Shown: in pieces, positions 24,182 to 37,577 of the stretch
Layout of the letters: the number at the start of each line of letters is the position of its first letter
Numbering within the stretch: position 1 is the first letter of the stretch
Origin: Chrysomallon squamiferum
Taxonomy: Eukaryota; Mollusca; Gastropoda; Neomphalida; Peltospiridae
Assembly: GCA_012295275.1 (NCBI GenBank)
Contig: CM022672.1
Location: 413,943-477,942, forward strand
Length of the DNA stretch: 64,000 nt
Direction: 5' to 3'
Notes under the pieces: model-generated
What the model saw: only the letters and a program-made list of their open reading frames with translations
Told to the model about the DNA's origin: nothing
Database searches by the model: none
Translations under genes and position numbers: made by a program

Positions 24182-27100
24182 AAACAAATAATGAATAACT
24201 TAGAAATATTTCTGTATTGCAGTAAGCAGATTTAATAATAAATTTTGAAAATTAATTAAAATAATTTTGGTAAACTGAACATAAACATGTTAATATTTCT
24301 ATATTAAACACTGTAGTTTATCTAGTAACTGGTTTAATTTACTGATTTGTTTAAACCTGATGTAATATGTATCTGGATTAGGAGTTCAAAACAAAAACAA
24401 TTTTTTTTTTTAATATTACGTCTTTCAAATAGAAATCAGAGTTAATGTTTATGGTGGTGTGAACAAATGGCCTCAGTGCATTACATTTTCTAAGTGTTGC
24501 TTTATTTATTTCCAGTTTTAATTATTAATTAAATCGTAAAGACATAAAACTATTTTGGAGGCTGTAATTTTTTTTTTCTTCCTGATAACCACAGAAATGT
24601 TTAAAAAAAGCAACTGGATTTTTATTTATTTATTTTTTTATTTTATTTTATTTTTTATTATTATTATAATTTTTTTTATTTTTTTTGGGAGGCAATATAT
24701 TGTGTTCATTTCCACTTTTTTTTTAAACAATTTGTATTATCTTTTTTTAAAATTATTTTCCTTATTTAAGAAGAAGAAAAAAGTATTTATCCATCTATTC
24801 ATATTACCACCATACATTTTTTATAATTTTAATTTGCTATAGGACTAAACTGGGGATTGTTTGGTTAATGATAGAAGTAGTGAAATGAGAATAAAATGAC
24901 TAATTAAATATTTTACGTTTGAAACAAAGGCCTAGTAAAACATTCTGTTAAACCCAGTACACTGAGTCGTATAAATACATGTAATTTAAAATTAGTATAC
25001 TACTTTTGTAAAAAGAAAATAATTTTGTTAATGGTTAAAATCAAATTAGGTTTATGTAGTCAGTTCTTAGAAGCTGTTTATCATATTGTTATATAATTAA
25101 TTTATCTTTAAACGGCAAATTGTAACAATATAGATATGTGGTAGAAATTAAATTAGACTATTTCAAAATGTACATAAATCTACTTGTAAAATAAAATTAG
25201 GTTCATTAATAAAAAATATTTAAAAAAATGTTTTTATTAATTGGTTGCAAAATTAAATAGGTTTTAGCATCCAGTAGTAACAAAAAATATTAAACAAGTT
25301 TTTAAAAATAAATTGGGTTTTACCTTCAAGTAAAAAATATTTAATTCTGTATGGTTGTAAAATCAAATTCACTTAGCTGCTAATAAAACATGTTTGTACA
25401 GGAGTTCTAACAAACTGTACAGTTAGATTTTATTTTAGAATAGAGCTGCTTATTGGTGCTGATTTGACTGAAAATCAAAGTGTCTTAAATGAGGGAAAGA
25501 AATGACCCCATTTCGTATAATATGTTTTTTAAATAAAAACATTTCTCATTTTTGTTGTACATCAGTACTGTTTGATAATCATTGTTTCCTGTTTTATTTC
25601 AGTATTTTCCAGTCATTTTATATATTTTAATTTTTATGTGATCCTATGTTCATTCATGTCTCATTTTGATCACTTATAATTAAATTTTTAATCATTTATG
25701 ATTTGAATTGTTTAAATAAACTGATACATGTATTTACATATTCTTTTCAGTTTTAATAATCAATATTTTCCTTTGTTTTCTTGTCAATGGTTTGTTTTTA
25801 AAATCTGGGTTTATTAAGGATAGACAGCAGCTTTTTTAGTTGAAAGATTGTATATATCAAGAAAGAACTGAGAATCTTGATTAAAGGTTTCCTTGCCATC
25901 AAGATATTCTGTACTTCTGGTATCTGGAAAGAACTCAGAAATTTGGCAGATTAAATGTTTCCTTGCTTTACAGATATTTCAGACAACAGAGCTGCCAGTG
26001 TTAACACTAAATCTTAGTTCATTCTGAGAACCAGCATGTGTCAGCCTTGATAACAACCCAGCATTGACAATCAATTCCTTAACATTTCATTTTTCATCCC
26101 CAGTTTTTTCTGACGTTTTGATCTGTCATGAAATCCTTCAACAAATCTGTCAGCTCAATAGACATAAGAATATATTATTTAAAAATGAATTTATAAATTT
26201 AATGATAAATATTATATTCAATTTTTCAAATACTTTGTAAGATTAATACATTTTATCAGTTTATTTACTTTATTTAAAAATTAATATCTCTTATTTCAAC
26301 AAATGACCACTTTAACTGAAAGAGCCATGTAGTGTTCTTTTTTTTATACATGTATCTTATGTTGCCATAGTTACCACATACTAGCTTTAATGATTTTATT
26401 TGTTAATTTATTTTAATTACTTTGTTAATTGATGTTGATTATTTATTTAACTTGTTTACTATTTACAACTATTTTATTCAGATTCCTAGTCTACATTTGT
26501 GAGATATATACTCTGTTTTTATTGTTACAAAAATTTGAAACAATGTGACCATTTTCCCATGTGTACTTAATATTTTTTTTCTCTTCTGTGTTTTCAGAAA
26601 TTTATAAATGTTTAATTGTTTTGAAAAAAAAACAAAAATTGTATAACAAATTCACTACATTTATATGTAAACAGAAATTCAGTATTGTTTTTTTTTTGAT
26701 AAACTGTAACCAGATTTATTGATTTATTTATATGATGTATTGTTTATTATTACATCAGATGTTAAAATAGTTTAATTTATTACAAATTGAAAAATTGTAA
26801 AGAAAGGAATAAACAAAATATAATTAACTTCAACAAAGAAAAATATTCAATGTTATTATTTTTCTTTATTTTCAAGGAAGGAAATAAAAATGCTGTGATT
26901 GATAATGTAGTGTGTATTTCAATAAAATTGTATTATATTTCCTAAGTTTGCATATCAGATACTGTGTACATATTACTTATTATATGTACATGGTGATGAA
27001 ACAGAATCTTAGAGACACAAAAATGCCAAAACCTGCTGACAAGCAATTTAAAACGGTAAAATAAATTAATGTATTAATTATGGAAATGTTTATGTTCTTG

Positions 27101-28804
27101 TTGATATTGTAAACAGTTGAAGATTATAAAATCAATTACTGTTTTTGAAATATGTTATATTTCAGTTGTTGTGTTTTTTAGAAAGTGATTATCTGTTGCC
27201 TTACAGAAAATTGTTAATTGTATAGAATTAAAAGTCTGTCCACTGTGTTACACAATTTTTGTATAATTATTATATCGGAGAAAAAAAAGCAATCATTCTA
27301 TCTGTCACAGTGTTCCTTTACACAGTGAAACACTTACAACTGACCAGTCTGTGGACAGTAAGAATTATGCATTTGGCTTAGCTTGATTAGTGTCACCATT
27401 TTGAATTGGTATTCTGGTTCTGTTAATTTGATTCATTTCACGAATTGAAATAAATATCTGGGATTGATTTGTCATCATTTCACAGTGATGTGGTTTAAAA
27501 GGAATGTTTTAAAATAAAGATCACTACTGAAGTTTTTAAATACAAAAATCATTTTTTTAAAGATATATCTTGGTGTCATTGTTTGAAATAAATCAAGATA
27601 TCATTATTCTGAAATTAGAATTTTGTCCATTCTGAAATTGCAGATTTTGTTATGATTCAAGTTAATAATCATATTTATTTTTGTACATTGTCACTAAGGG
27701 ATTTTAAATAAATAGTTGTTTTGTAAAATTTTAAATAACAATGTAATGGCTGGGTACAACTGCCTTCATTTTCACTAAACCATAATTAATGAAATTTTTA
27801 TTTTTACATTTGTTTACAAAACAAATTGTATTCTGTGAAATGCCATAACAGCCAAAATAAATAATAATAACAGCTAAAAAAATGATAAAACTTGGTTTGA
27901 AAGATACAAATATTTTAAAGATAAAACTTATTTTGTAGATTTGTCTCTTCATAGTCTTTTTTTTTTTTACATGATATTATTTCATAACACTAAAATTTTG
28001 ACTAGTTTTTTCTCATATTATTTTGGTAAATTATAAGCACATAAAGAATGTGATATAATTGTTTTAGAAAATTTAATTAATGTTTCAGAAAAATAAAAAT
28101 AATAATTAAAAAAGGTATAATATTGAAACATTTCACTTGTATACAAATTCCTATCAGTTTATTATTTTAAAAAATTTGCTACACAGATTTTTAATGATGC
28201 ATTTCTTTGTTATTAAGCTTTTTACCCAGTGCAAAATAATAAAATTATTTAAATAATTTTGTTTTCTGTTATTATTTTGTTTAATGACACTAATTCTCTG
28301 ATTTTATGCTGGTTGCTATGAAAGCTGGATTTACTGAGAAAATGTGCTGCTATAAAATTGCTGAAATATTTTTCTTTACATGCAGGCAGATAGGATACAT
28401 TATCACAGTTCATTTCGAAACATCTGGAATGTTAGTATTTATTACCGTTTCTTGGATGTTGCTGCTTAGTGAGGGATGATTTTTTTTTTTTTTTTTTTTT
28501 TTTAAATCCTTAACAAAATGTTTAAGCTTTTAAAAAATAAATAAATAAAACTAAAAAACATAATTTCTTTTAAAACATTAAACAATTTCCATTTAAAAGA
28601 ATCTAAATCTGGACATCATTGAAATGTACTGTCACTATGACAACAAGAACAGTCTCCATTTAATTTCTTGGAAGTATTTTGTATATGTGTGTGTGTGTGT
28701 GTGTGTTAATGTATTAATTATTATTCTGTTTGTTTAGTGACGATTATTATTATCATTATTTTATTTTATTTTTTATTATCTTATATTTATTATTATTATT
28801 ATTA

Positions 28805-28835
<31 letters not shown>

Positions 28836-29554
28836 GCATTTTTTTATATTTTTTTTACCCCTCTATATATATTTGTTTTGGTACAACAGTAAAAGAAGTA
28901 ATTATATTAAAAAAAAAAAAAAAAAAAAAATGTTTTGCTCAACTAAAACAAAAATACAGAAAATAATTACATGAATCATTTAGAAATAATCATAAAAATA
29001 ATAATTTCGTTTTCATTTCTATCTACACAGTGTTAACAATGGTTAACATACGTCAATACAGGCCAAACTAATGCATTTTTGTGTTCGGTACATTTCCAGT
29101 GTTTTCGGAATATTTCGTAATATTACGGACCATGACAACATTTAACTATTTGGCGTATGTATATTTAAAATACGAAATATTCTTTTCAATACCAGTATTT
29201 ATAAATAAAAATAATTATTTTCTAAGTTGAAGTTAATTTATATTTTGTGTTTATAAATTACAAATGTAACTAAAATAGAGATTAAGAGAACTCCTGATGG
29301 CGTCCTATAATGTTTGTCCTAGTAGTTCCGGTCTGTTGTTAGGCTCAGTATAAACAATGTCGTAATGATATTTTATCGTTTTAGCATTTTTTAAATCATA
29401 TCTTTAGCTATTTAACAAACTGTCAGTATAAAACAATTTCTGTGTCTTACTAATTAATTAAAATCATGTTATTATCTTAAATATTTAAAACAAAAAAAAA
29501 AGAAATTAATATGTAAGCTTAAATACGGTCAATTTTGCCTAAGGGTCATGCAAA
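24182..29554. other. Intergenic, AT-rich, no gene seen
   Basis: No exon with splice sites or recognisable protein. Contents: homopolymer and (ATT)n stretches (about 24620-24680, 28740-28840), a degenerate ~65-bp tandem repeat at about 25030-25400, and a two-copy ~65-bp duplication at about 25860-25990 (AAAGAACTGAG and AAAGAACTCAG starts). Long open frames here (for example 24555-24842) are simple-sequence artefacts. Confidence 0.6.
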
Positions 29555-29783
29555 ATGATAGAGATTTCAAGTTCTTCAACGGACCTGGCAGCAGGTTTAC
29601 CGTCATTGTCCATGGTACAGCGCTATCCAAGATCCACACCAAGACGATATGAAGAAACAAGAGCTCCTGTTATTCAAGATTTTACTCATCGAAGAATTCT
29701 TTGTGAGCGTCTAGATACAAAACTCGAGTATAATCACATTTTGGGCGAGTAAAATGTTAATGTGTTCAGTTTCTGCTATCCAG

Positions 29784-29841
<58 letters not shown>

Positions 29842-32138
29842 AAACAATGCATTTAAAACAAAAAACAAATTGTAAGATTGGCAGAAACTGAACTATTTCC
29901 TAAACAAATTCTATTAGTTAATATGTCGAAAATAAAGTAGCGATTTCAGTGGAAATAACCAATGTATCTTATTAATAAATAAATGCTACTGTTATTTTCA
30001 CATGAAATGGTAAAATTTCAATAATCTATAAATTAATATTCGATTTTTATCTGTTATTTTCAAAAATTAATTTTAAAATCCCAAAACAGTTTGATCTCAG
30101 TGGAATAATTTTGTTGTTTTCTCATTGGAATAAAGTTGCTATACATGTACTAAACATAAGGCATAATATGTGTTCATCCTAACATGTATATAGTGCTTAA
30201 AAATTATTTTAAGTAAAATAATTAATCTTCTTGTATGTATAAATCTTATACATTTTTAAATAGTAATTTTCAGTAATACAGATTCATTTAGTATAAATTT
30301 TGATTTATGTGGTTACATATTATTTATTTTTATTCTTCTCATTTTTCTTTCTCAAAGTAGTTAAATTTTTAAATAAAAAAAATAAAGATAAATAACTAAG
30401 TAAATAAATAAAAGCAGAAAAACAATAATCAGAAGGTATTATATTGAACTCTTGCCAAAGAAGGAATTTAAAAAATATGAATAATGCTGAATATTTTAGA
30501 CTATGGATCTGAAATTCAGAAAAAAGTCAAAGATCAACAGGAGGAAGAAAAACAGCAGTTTTTACGTCAGTCTGAGGAGGGTGTCAGGCATCAGGCAGAA
30601 ATTGTTAAAAATAATGAACTGAAAAAACTGAAAGAGCAGCTAACAGCTGAACACGACAAAGTTGTAAACATGTTGCTGAAGGAAAAGGAACATGCTATAA
30701 AAGTTAGATTTTTACTTGTATTTATTGTTTTATTGAACTAAAATAAAAATATAAAAAAAATAATAATAATAAAAGATTTAGAGTCTAGTAAAATATTATG
30801 TAAATGAAAAGGAACATGCTATAAAAGTTAGATTTTTACTTGTATTTATTGTTTTATTGAACTAAAATAAAAATATAAAAATAATAATAATAATAATAAA
30901 AGATTAAAAGTCTAGTAAAATATTATGTAAATGAATATGATGTTTACAAAATGATAGTGATATTTGATAAACAAAGAAAGAAACAAAAAACACAAATAAA
31001 TAAATAAAATAAAATAAACCACAAAAACAGCTGAAAGCAGTTATGAAATATATTTTACTGGTAAATTAATTATAAAGCTTGTTAATACTTTTTTTATCTT
31101 TAGTATCACATAATGAGCAGTTAGGTATATTTTAAAATTTTTTTACTGTTTTTCAAAGGAGGAGTGTTTGAAGATAGAAATGCAGATGCAGAAGCTGGCT
31201 ATAGAGCAGGTACAGGAGGAAAGGTTGAAGGGGGAAAAGGCACTGGCTCAGGCTGTCAAACAGGCAGAGGAAATCGCTGCCAAGGAACAGAAAGAAGCAT
31301 GTTCAGCTGTGAGAAACTACGAAAGAAAAGTTGCTGAAACTTTCATAACAAATCTTGTGGAGTGAGTTTACACTCTGTCACAGAAACGTGTGACTTGAGA
31401 CATCTCTTTAGACTGCATGACTCAGTGTATTTTTGTGTTTAACTTTATATTCTAATACAGAACCTGCCTCAACCATTAAATATACACATACAGATAATTT
31501 TCTTTAAATGTATTTTTCTAATGATATATATCTCTCTATATATATAAAATAATATTTTTTAAGATAATGAAACAAAATAGAGAGGTGGATTTCAGACATA
31601 AATTTATAGCACCTTACAACTTTTTTTAATTATTATTTACAAAAGTTCTCTTATAATTTAAAAAATAAATTGTTTTAGAAAACACACTAAAGAAGTTGGG
31701 CAGATACGGAAAGCTGCCAGTGATGACAAGAAAATTGCAATATTAAACCTGAAAGAAGCAACAAAAGTAGAAAAGGAGGAAGCAGTGAAAGCAGCTAGAG
31801 AGGAAGAGCAGCAGATTGCCACCAAGAAACTTGAAGAAGTCAGAAAATATTACGATGGTGAGCTAAGGAAACTGAGAGGAACTATCAGAGAGCGAGAACA
31901 AGAGATTAACAGGCTGTCAGGGGAACTTGACAAGACTGAGTTTTTGAAGAAAGCAGTGGAGAAACATCTGCTTGAACTGAGAGACGAGTATGAGGCATAC
32001 ATTGCAAGAACAAGTGGTTTGAACAAAGAGCTAACTGAAGTCTTCATGGCGCCGCTGTACCTAGATGAAATTGAGAAAGATGCTCTTGCTGAGTATGAAA
32101 AAATAAAGAAAAATGAAAAGTCCAAAATAAAACAATAA
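29555..32138 (+). CDS. C6orf163: C6orf163-like coiled-coil protein, complete (four exons)
   Basis: Exons 29555-29702, 30500-30702, 31159-31361, 31679-32138; phases 1, 0, 2 agree, giving 337 residues (human C6orf163 is about 329). The short N-terminus has PRSTPRRYEETRAPVIQDFTH; joining exon 1 at donor GTGAGC gives FTHRRILYYGSEIQKKV, which parallels the human YTHKDILDIGANILKK. The rest is almost entirely charged coiled coil (E/K/Q-rich, residues ~55-290), ending in EFLKKAVEKHLLELRDEYEA and a short tail. No enzyme motif. The family is poorly characterised; a cilium or sperm role is only a guess. An alternative is another coiled-coil family with similar composition. AATAAA overlaps the stop region (32126-32131). 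The exon-2 donor region is duplicated downstream. Confidence 0.65.
29785..29840. repeat. (CA)n microsatellite
   Basis: About 28 CA units, roughly 80 bp downstream of the first donor of the C6orf163-like gene. Confidence 0.95.
30680..30935 (+). repeat. Two-copy ~124-bp tandem duplication of an exon end and donor
   Basis: The end of exon 2 (AAAAGGAACATGCTATAAAA) with its donor GTTAGATT and about 100 bp of intron recurs about 124 bp later (from about 30805), nearly identical. The second copy lies wholly in the intron. Confidence 0.9.
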
Positions 32139-34710
32139 TTTTTATTTTTTTATATGATCAAAGCAAAATAATAAGAAAGAAACAAAACAAAAAAGAAAAA
32201 AAAAATTAAAGAAAAGAAATCTCTAAAAACAAAAGTTAAGAGTCTAAAATTGGTGAATTTCCAAGTATGTTATTAGTGTATTTGAGATATAGATAATGGA
32301 CACATCTAATGTCAAAAGATATTTTGAAGACTCAAAGGCAGACAGTGATTAGTTTTAATTATTAGCATAAAAAATTAAATTATTTAACTTCTCCAGGAAC
32401 AATTAATTGAATCTGTCATGTATGGAATAATGTGAAACATTGCTATTTCCAAATGTCTGAATAAAAGCAATGAGTGAATTTCTAATTTGAAATATGTGAA
32501 AAAACAAAACAACTCTTAGCATATTTTTAAACTGTTCTCTCAAATACTGCGTAGTACAAATCACCAGATCTATATCAGGACTTTTTTATATAACTATTTG
32601 ACACCAATTTCTTTTTGAAAGAAAACTCTTTATAAATTGTGTTCATACTAAAATCAGTTATTATCAATCAGTCAAACTTAAATTTTAAAACCAAAGTATT
32701 TTTTTTTAAATGTCAAATTGTTTGATCATCATGTAAATATGTTGAGTGCTTCTGTATGCTGTGATTTCCTCATTGTTTCTCTTGCCACATTTTATAAGCT
32801 ACCTGTGATTCATGTATTTTGTAAATATGTTTTATTGGTTTTGATATATGTTCATTATATTTTATTTCTTTTTAGATATTTCAATATTATTTTTGTATAT
32901 AAAAATAAAATATTTTTAAAATGACATAAATTTGACCAGGGACTCAATAATGACTGATACTGTGATGGACTAAAATTGATTGTGTTTAAACATAAAAAAT
33001 CAGTAAATCTGAAGAGAAAATTAAACTAAAATGAACAAAGAGTAAAATGAATGCAACTAAAAATAGCATGTGGTTTTTTTTATCACATTTCTCTAGTGAG
33101 TTATCTTTTTATGATTTTCATAAATTAATTCACATTAAATCATTGAGTTTATAAAATTGATAAAATTGCATGTCAAATTTTGATAAATGATAATGGATTA
33201 ATTCACTCCAGTAGGACTGGTGTTTGTGATCATGGACTATTGTTATGATCATTTTATCAAGATGAACCCAAAACAAAATAAAATGAACAAATGTAGAAAC
33301 AACTTGTAAGTTGTTGATGAAAAGAGATTCTCTTCTTTTTCTGCTTAACCCAAAACTGTAATTATATCTGTAATAAATGTGTGTTTTGTTGAAAGAATGT
33401 AAGAAGATTTTCATGTATGCATTATGAAATTATATTTTATGAGAATGTATCATCTTTTTACATCTTTTTATTGTTTTATTTTACATTATTTTTATTAAAG
33501 AAATATTATTTATACATATATAAATATTCTTTTTATTACCATGACAGATATTTCTCTAGTCCAGACAAATAAAATACTGAAAACATTATTATCAGATATA
33601 AAATTGGTTTCTTTTTGTCATACCACTGATAATAATTGTGCCATAAGTATTTTGTAATCAGCAATAAAAAATATTATCAACAATAAAAAACAAAAAAAAA
33701 TATTAATAATAATAAAAGTAAAAAACCCCAAAAGATGAAAAATAATAATTTTAAAAGAAAATATATTTAAAACAGATTTTGTTTTGATTTTTTTTAAATT
33801 CTTTTTTGGTAATTTGTAACAATGGTTTTGGGGTTTTTGTTTATTATTAATTTTTTTTAATGCTACAGATTTTTCTAAGCAAAGTTATGTTTTGAATTAT
33901 ACACTACAGTGCCATTGTTTGAAACATACATCTATATCAAATTAACATGTTGCAGTGATGATTTTCTATATGGAGTGGTTGTGTGCAATTTTACACAGTG
34001 TTTGAAATATCTAACATAACTGAATTTTTACTTGTATGTTTGTAACCTGTAGCTTTAAGAAAAATATTTTGTAACTTCCATTGTTGGCTGAAACCAAATT
34101 TCGTTTTAAACACATTTTTGATTAAACATGTATACATACTGTTTTGTTTTATTTAGATTCATGTTGTTTTATTTAGATTCCATTTTGTCATCAGTATTAG
34201 ATACACTGAGTAACCGACCACTGAGCTACTCAACATACACTAAGCGGACACTATCACTGAGTAACTGACCAAACACTGAGCTACTCAACATACACTAAGC
34301 TGACACTACCACTGAGTAACTGACCAAACACTGAGCTACTCAACATACACTAAGCTGACACTACCACTGAGCTGTTCCCCTCTCCTCACAGGTATTAGAG
34401 AAAATAAGATAAAATCTGGTCTGTACTGCCACACAACATTTTTAACCATATCCAACATTAGTAATTATCTGTTTTGTTCAGTTTACATAAAAAAAACTGC
34501 TTCAATATGCTGATTAAATAATGACAACAAGCTGTAGTATGTGTTGTTCTGTGTGAGAGAAATATTTAGTAAGAATACTAATTTTACACTGGAGATCTGT
34601 CACAAATAAATAATGTGGTGTTTTTAACAAGAAATGTAGTAATAAAGTAATAAATAACAAAATGTTACACACAAAGTTTTTATTTAAAATAACAGACTAT
34701 GTTGCTGCTG
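32139..34710. other. Convergent 3' flanks of the C6orf163-like gene (+) and EXOSC1 (-)
   Basis: No coding exon seen. It holds a short tandem repeat at about 34195-34375 (unit ~60 bp: CACTGAGTAACTGACC plus CTGAGCTACTCAACATAC, three copies). An EXOSC1 poly(A) signal is at 34678-34683 on the minus strand, about 28 nt past the stop. Confidence 0.6.
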
Positions 34711-37577
34711 TCAAGATGATGCCATTTCTGTGTAACATGACTGAACTTTGGCAACTTTTCTGTTTTCTTCCAACAAAGTCTTGGGGCACTGCATTTTACA
34801 CCAACTGACAGGTACCATGGGAAAACCTGCAAACAAAATTAATTAATAAAAATTTGAAATTCAGTTTAAAATGACAAACAGAATAATGTGAAATGTTCAG
34901 ACTGATTCCAAGAGCTGAAGGAAAGGTTGAAGGAATGACTGCACATTTTATTTCAGTTTTATTTTATTTTGTAATTAGTGTGGAAACTGTTGTAATACAG
35001 GATATACTTTCATTGAGTGAACGTTATTGTGTGTGCTTTCTCACAGGCAAGACACCACATACCACCAAGCTTGAATCATTGACATTACCTAAGTTTAAAA
35101 AGTTTGTCATACAACTTACTAAAACTCGGTGATTTAGTGAACAAAACCAGCCTAATTATGATCCAAAATGTTCAACATGCACAATCAACATCAACATTTA
35201 AATTGATTTGTTAACATAACCATGAAGTTTGTGCCATTTCAAAATTTATATCTTACATTTTCTGAATAATTAATTACATTTACAATTTTTAAAATAAAAA
35301 TTAAAAAATAAATATATACAAAACATAATATTTTTAAAATCATAAATAAAGCAAATAATAATTCTTGAGAAAAGAAAACTAACCAGCTTCACTGTGGGCT
35401 ACGACAACTCCCAGTTCATTTTCTGCTGTACTCAGAAGATATGAGTGTGCGTCTCCTAATGACAACTTTTAAACAGTTAAAGTTTTACAACACAACTCTT
35501 TAGTTTATGTAACATCTCCTAAACTGTTTATGTAACACAATCAAATATGCTGTATCTTAATATGACATATTCTTATGTAATGACCTGACCTTTCAATTAT
35601 TAAACTTTTATATGAATCATATCATATACAACACCACAAATTATAAAAATATCAAATTTTAAATAAAAATTGTAAATATTATAAAGAGCTAAAATTTAAT
35701 GTGCATTAAAAAAGATATAAATATAAAAAAGAAATATTTATACTGGTGTTAAATAGTTTTTTTCATAAAAGGATACAACTCGAGCTATGATAATATCACT
35801 AGGCCGAAAACATTTGTACATTTCAACCTGAAACAATAAGAAAGAACACAGTTTTAAATATTTAAAAAAAATAATAATCATTCATCAAAAACATTAACAA
35901 TTAGGTAAATTTAAACTTGAATATTCAGTAAATACAAAATAAATTAATGCTTAGAAAACATAACTTGTTTAAGAAATGCACATTTTGTAATCATTATTAT
36001 TCAATTAAAACAGAATTTACCAGAAAACTAGTGGTCAGTGGAAGAAGGATAATTTTTAAGGATATTTCATTAAACAATTTCATATAAAACAAACTAAACA
36101 AACCTTATCCTTTTCAGTTGCTCTGACATCCTCTTTTCTAAAATATATGTCAACAGTTGTCATCAATTTAAAAATGTTGAACATACATATAGGTGTTGAA
36201 AATTACAAATGAGGTAAATGAATAAATTTTGTTTTTAACAGTGATAATTTTATGAAAATGATAATTGTAAGTCTATCAAGTATTTTTTTTTTAAATTGAA
36301 GAAAATATGTACTTATATCAAGTTTTTTAAACTAACTGGTCTCCTTGTATGATTAACCTAAAAAACAGAAAAAATACAGGAAAGCTAAGAAGTAGGCTTT
36401 ATAATAATAATGAAAAAAATAATAAAAAATACTATTTTACCTGATCATTCCCCGGAATGATTCTCTTAGTGGTATTTTTCCAATACTCAAAATAGCACAC
36501 TTACAGAATCTTGGATTAACGTTTGTTATCTGGAAAATAACATCATTTATATTTTGAACAATTTATTTTAAATAAAAAGAAACAAAATGTGTATATGACT
36601 ACAACTTTCTAGAATGACAATTCTGAAGAGAGAAATGGATGAAATATAAAAAAATATTTTTAACAAATACAAGGACTTACTCTTCCAGTGACGAGAGCAT
36701 CAACTGATGGAACCAGGTTGTTTACTGTGACTGTGTACACCTCCAGAGTCCTCTGTCAAATACAACAAGATTTCATTTCTTTCTTTCATTTTATTTCATT
36801 TTTAAAAAAATAATTGAAATACGTTTCACTAAAAGATGAAAATAACAACAAAAAGAACACAAAGAAAAATTGCTAACGTCTAAATCAGCTTAACACTTCA
36901 ATTATTCTGCTACATGTGAATAACAATAATAGTAATGGGCTAACCAATGTTAAAAAATAAACTTACTTTACCATCAAGTTCCCCGGTTTTCAGAAACCCT
37001 GTCAAACTTGAATACACAAAACCATTTCTAGTGTATGTTCCATCACCAGGCAACACATTTTCTTCAAGACGACATAAACGCTGACCTTTATAAAAATAAT
37101 TTAAAACTTCAGGTTCTGTCTTGGTGTCTAATTTTGAAAATGGATTCTTAATGCGTTTTACCTATTTCTGTAACATCATAACATGGACATGGCAATACAA
37201 ATTAAAAATTATCAAAAGTTAACAACTCAGGTCTAAAATATCGTTTTTCAACTTCTTCTTTATTTTAAACAAAACAAAACTAAAACAACTCGAACAACAC
37301 CGTTTTAAAAACATATGTTATATAGAATTTATCCATCATCAATTATTTTTCCGATAACAGGTGATGCTGAAAAATAGATAATTAACTGTAGTAATCATTA
37401 ATATTACATTTTTGATACATGGCAGACTATAGAAACCTTTAAAATAAGTTGTAGGGTTTAGGAGATATATACAATATTTTACGAGTATAAGTCATTTGTG
37501 ATATTTTTATCAGTAATGAAAAAGAAAGTTAATTAAGAATTACCAGGAACGCATGGAGTGGGCGCAGACATTTTCAT
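34711..37577 (-). CDS. EXOSC1: Exosome complex component Csl4, complete (eight exons)
   Basis: Exons 37577-37544, 37085-36967, 36752-36681, 36529-36441, 36137-36104, 35827-35777, 35465-35384, 34826-34711; phases agree, 198 residues (human 195). The N-terminal part has CVPGQRLCRLEE then GDGTYTRNGFVYSSL. A central S1-type RNA-binding fold spans ~65-150 (SIGKIPLRESFRGMIRKEDV, ATEKDKVEMYKCFRPSDIII, SLGDAHSYLLSTAENELGVV). The C-terminal zinc-ribbon-like part has MVPVSWCKMQCPKT, with its CxxxxC. Csl4 is one of three S1/KH cap proteins of the RNA exosome and acts in RNA decay and processing. Two in-frame ATGs lie at 37577 and 37571; I list the first, and the second gives a start (MSAPTPCVPG) closer to the vertebrate protein. 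Confidence 0.96.

Noticed and set aside
24555-24842. 95-codon open frame rich in Phe and Ile
   Set aside because: Built from T-rich simple sequence; no splice context or recognisable domain.
29703-29752. Continuation of the C6orf163-like first exon to a stop at 29750-29752
   Set aside because: The GTGAGC donor at 29703 gives the right phase and restores family similarity; the extension looks like intron.
34893-35132. 79-codon open frame on the plus strand inside an EXOSC1 intron
   Set aside because: Opposite to the gene, no similarity recognised, no supporting signals.
36338-36362. Possible micro-exon of EXOSC1 (acceptor TTTTTTAG, donor GTTAGT)
   Set aside because: Joining exon 36529-36441 directly to 36137-36104 restores the conserved FRGMIRKEDVRATEKDK; the micro-exon would disrupt it.
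37086-37165. Open frame extending EXOSC1 exon 2 upstream (KRIKNPFSKLDTKTEP)
   Set aside because: The conserved protein runs CVPG directly into QRLC, and the acceptor at 37086-37087 gives exactly that join.
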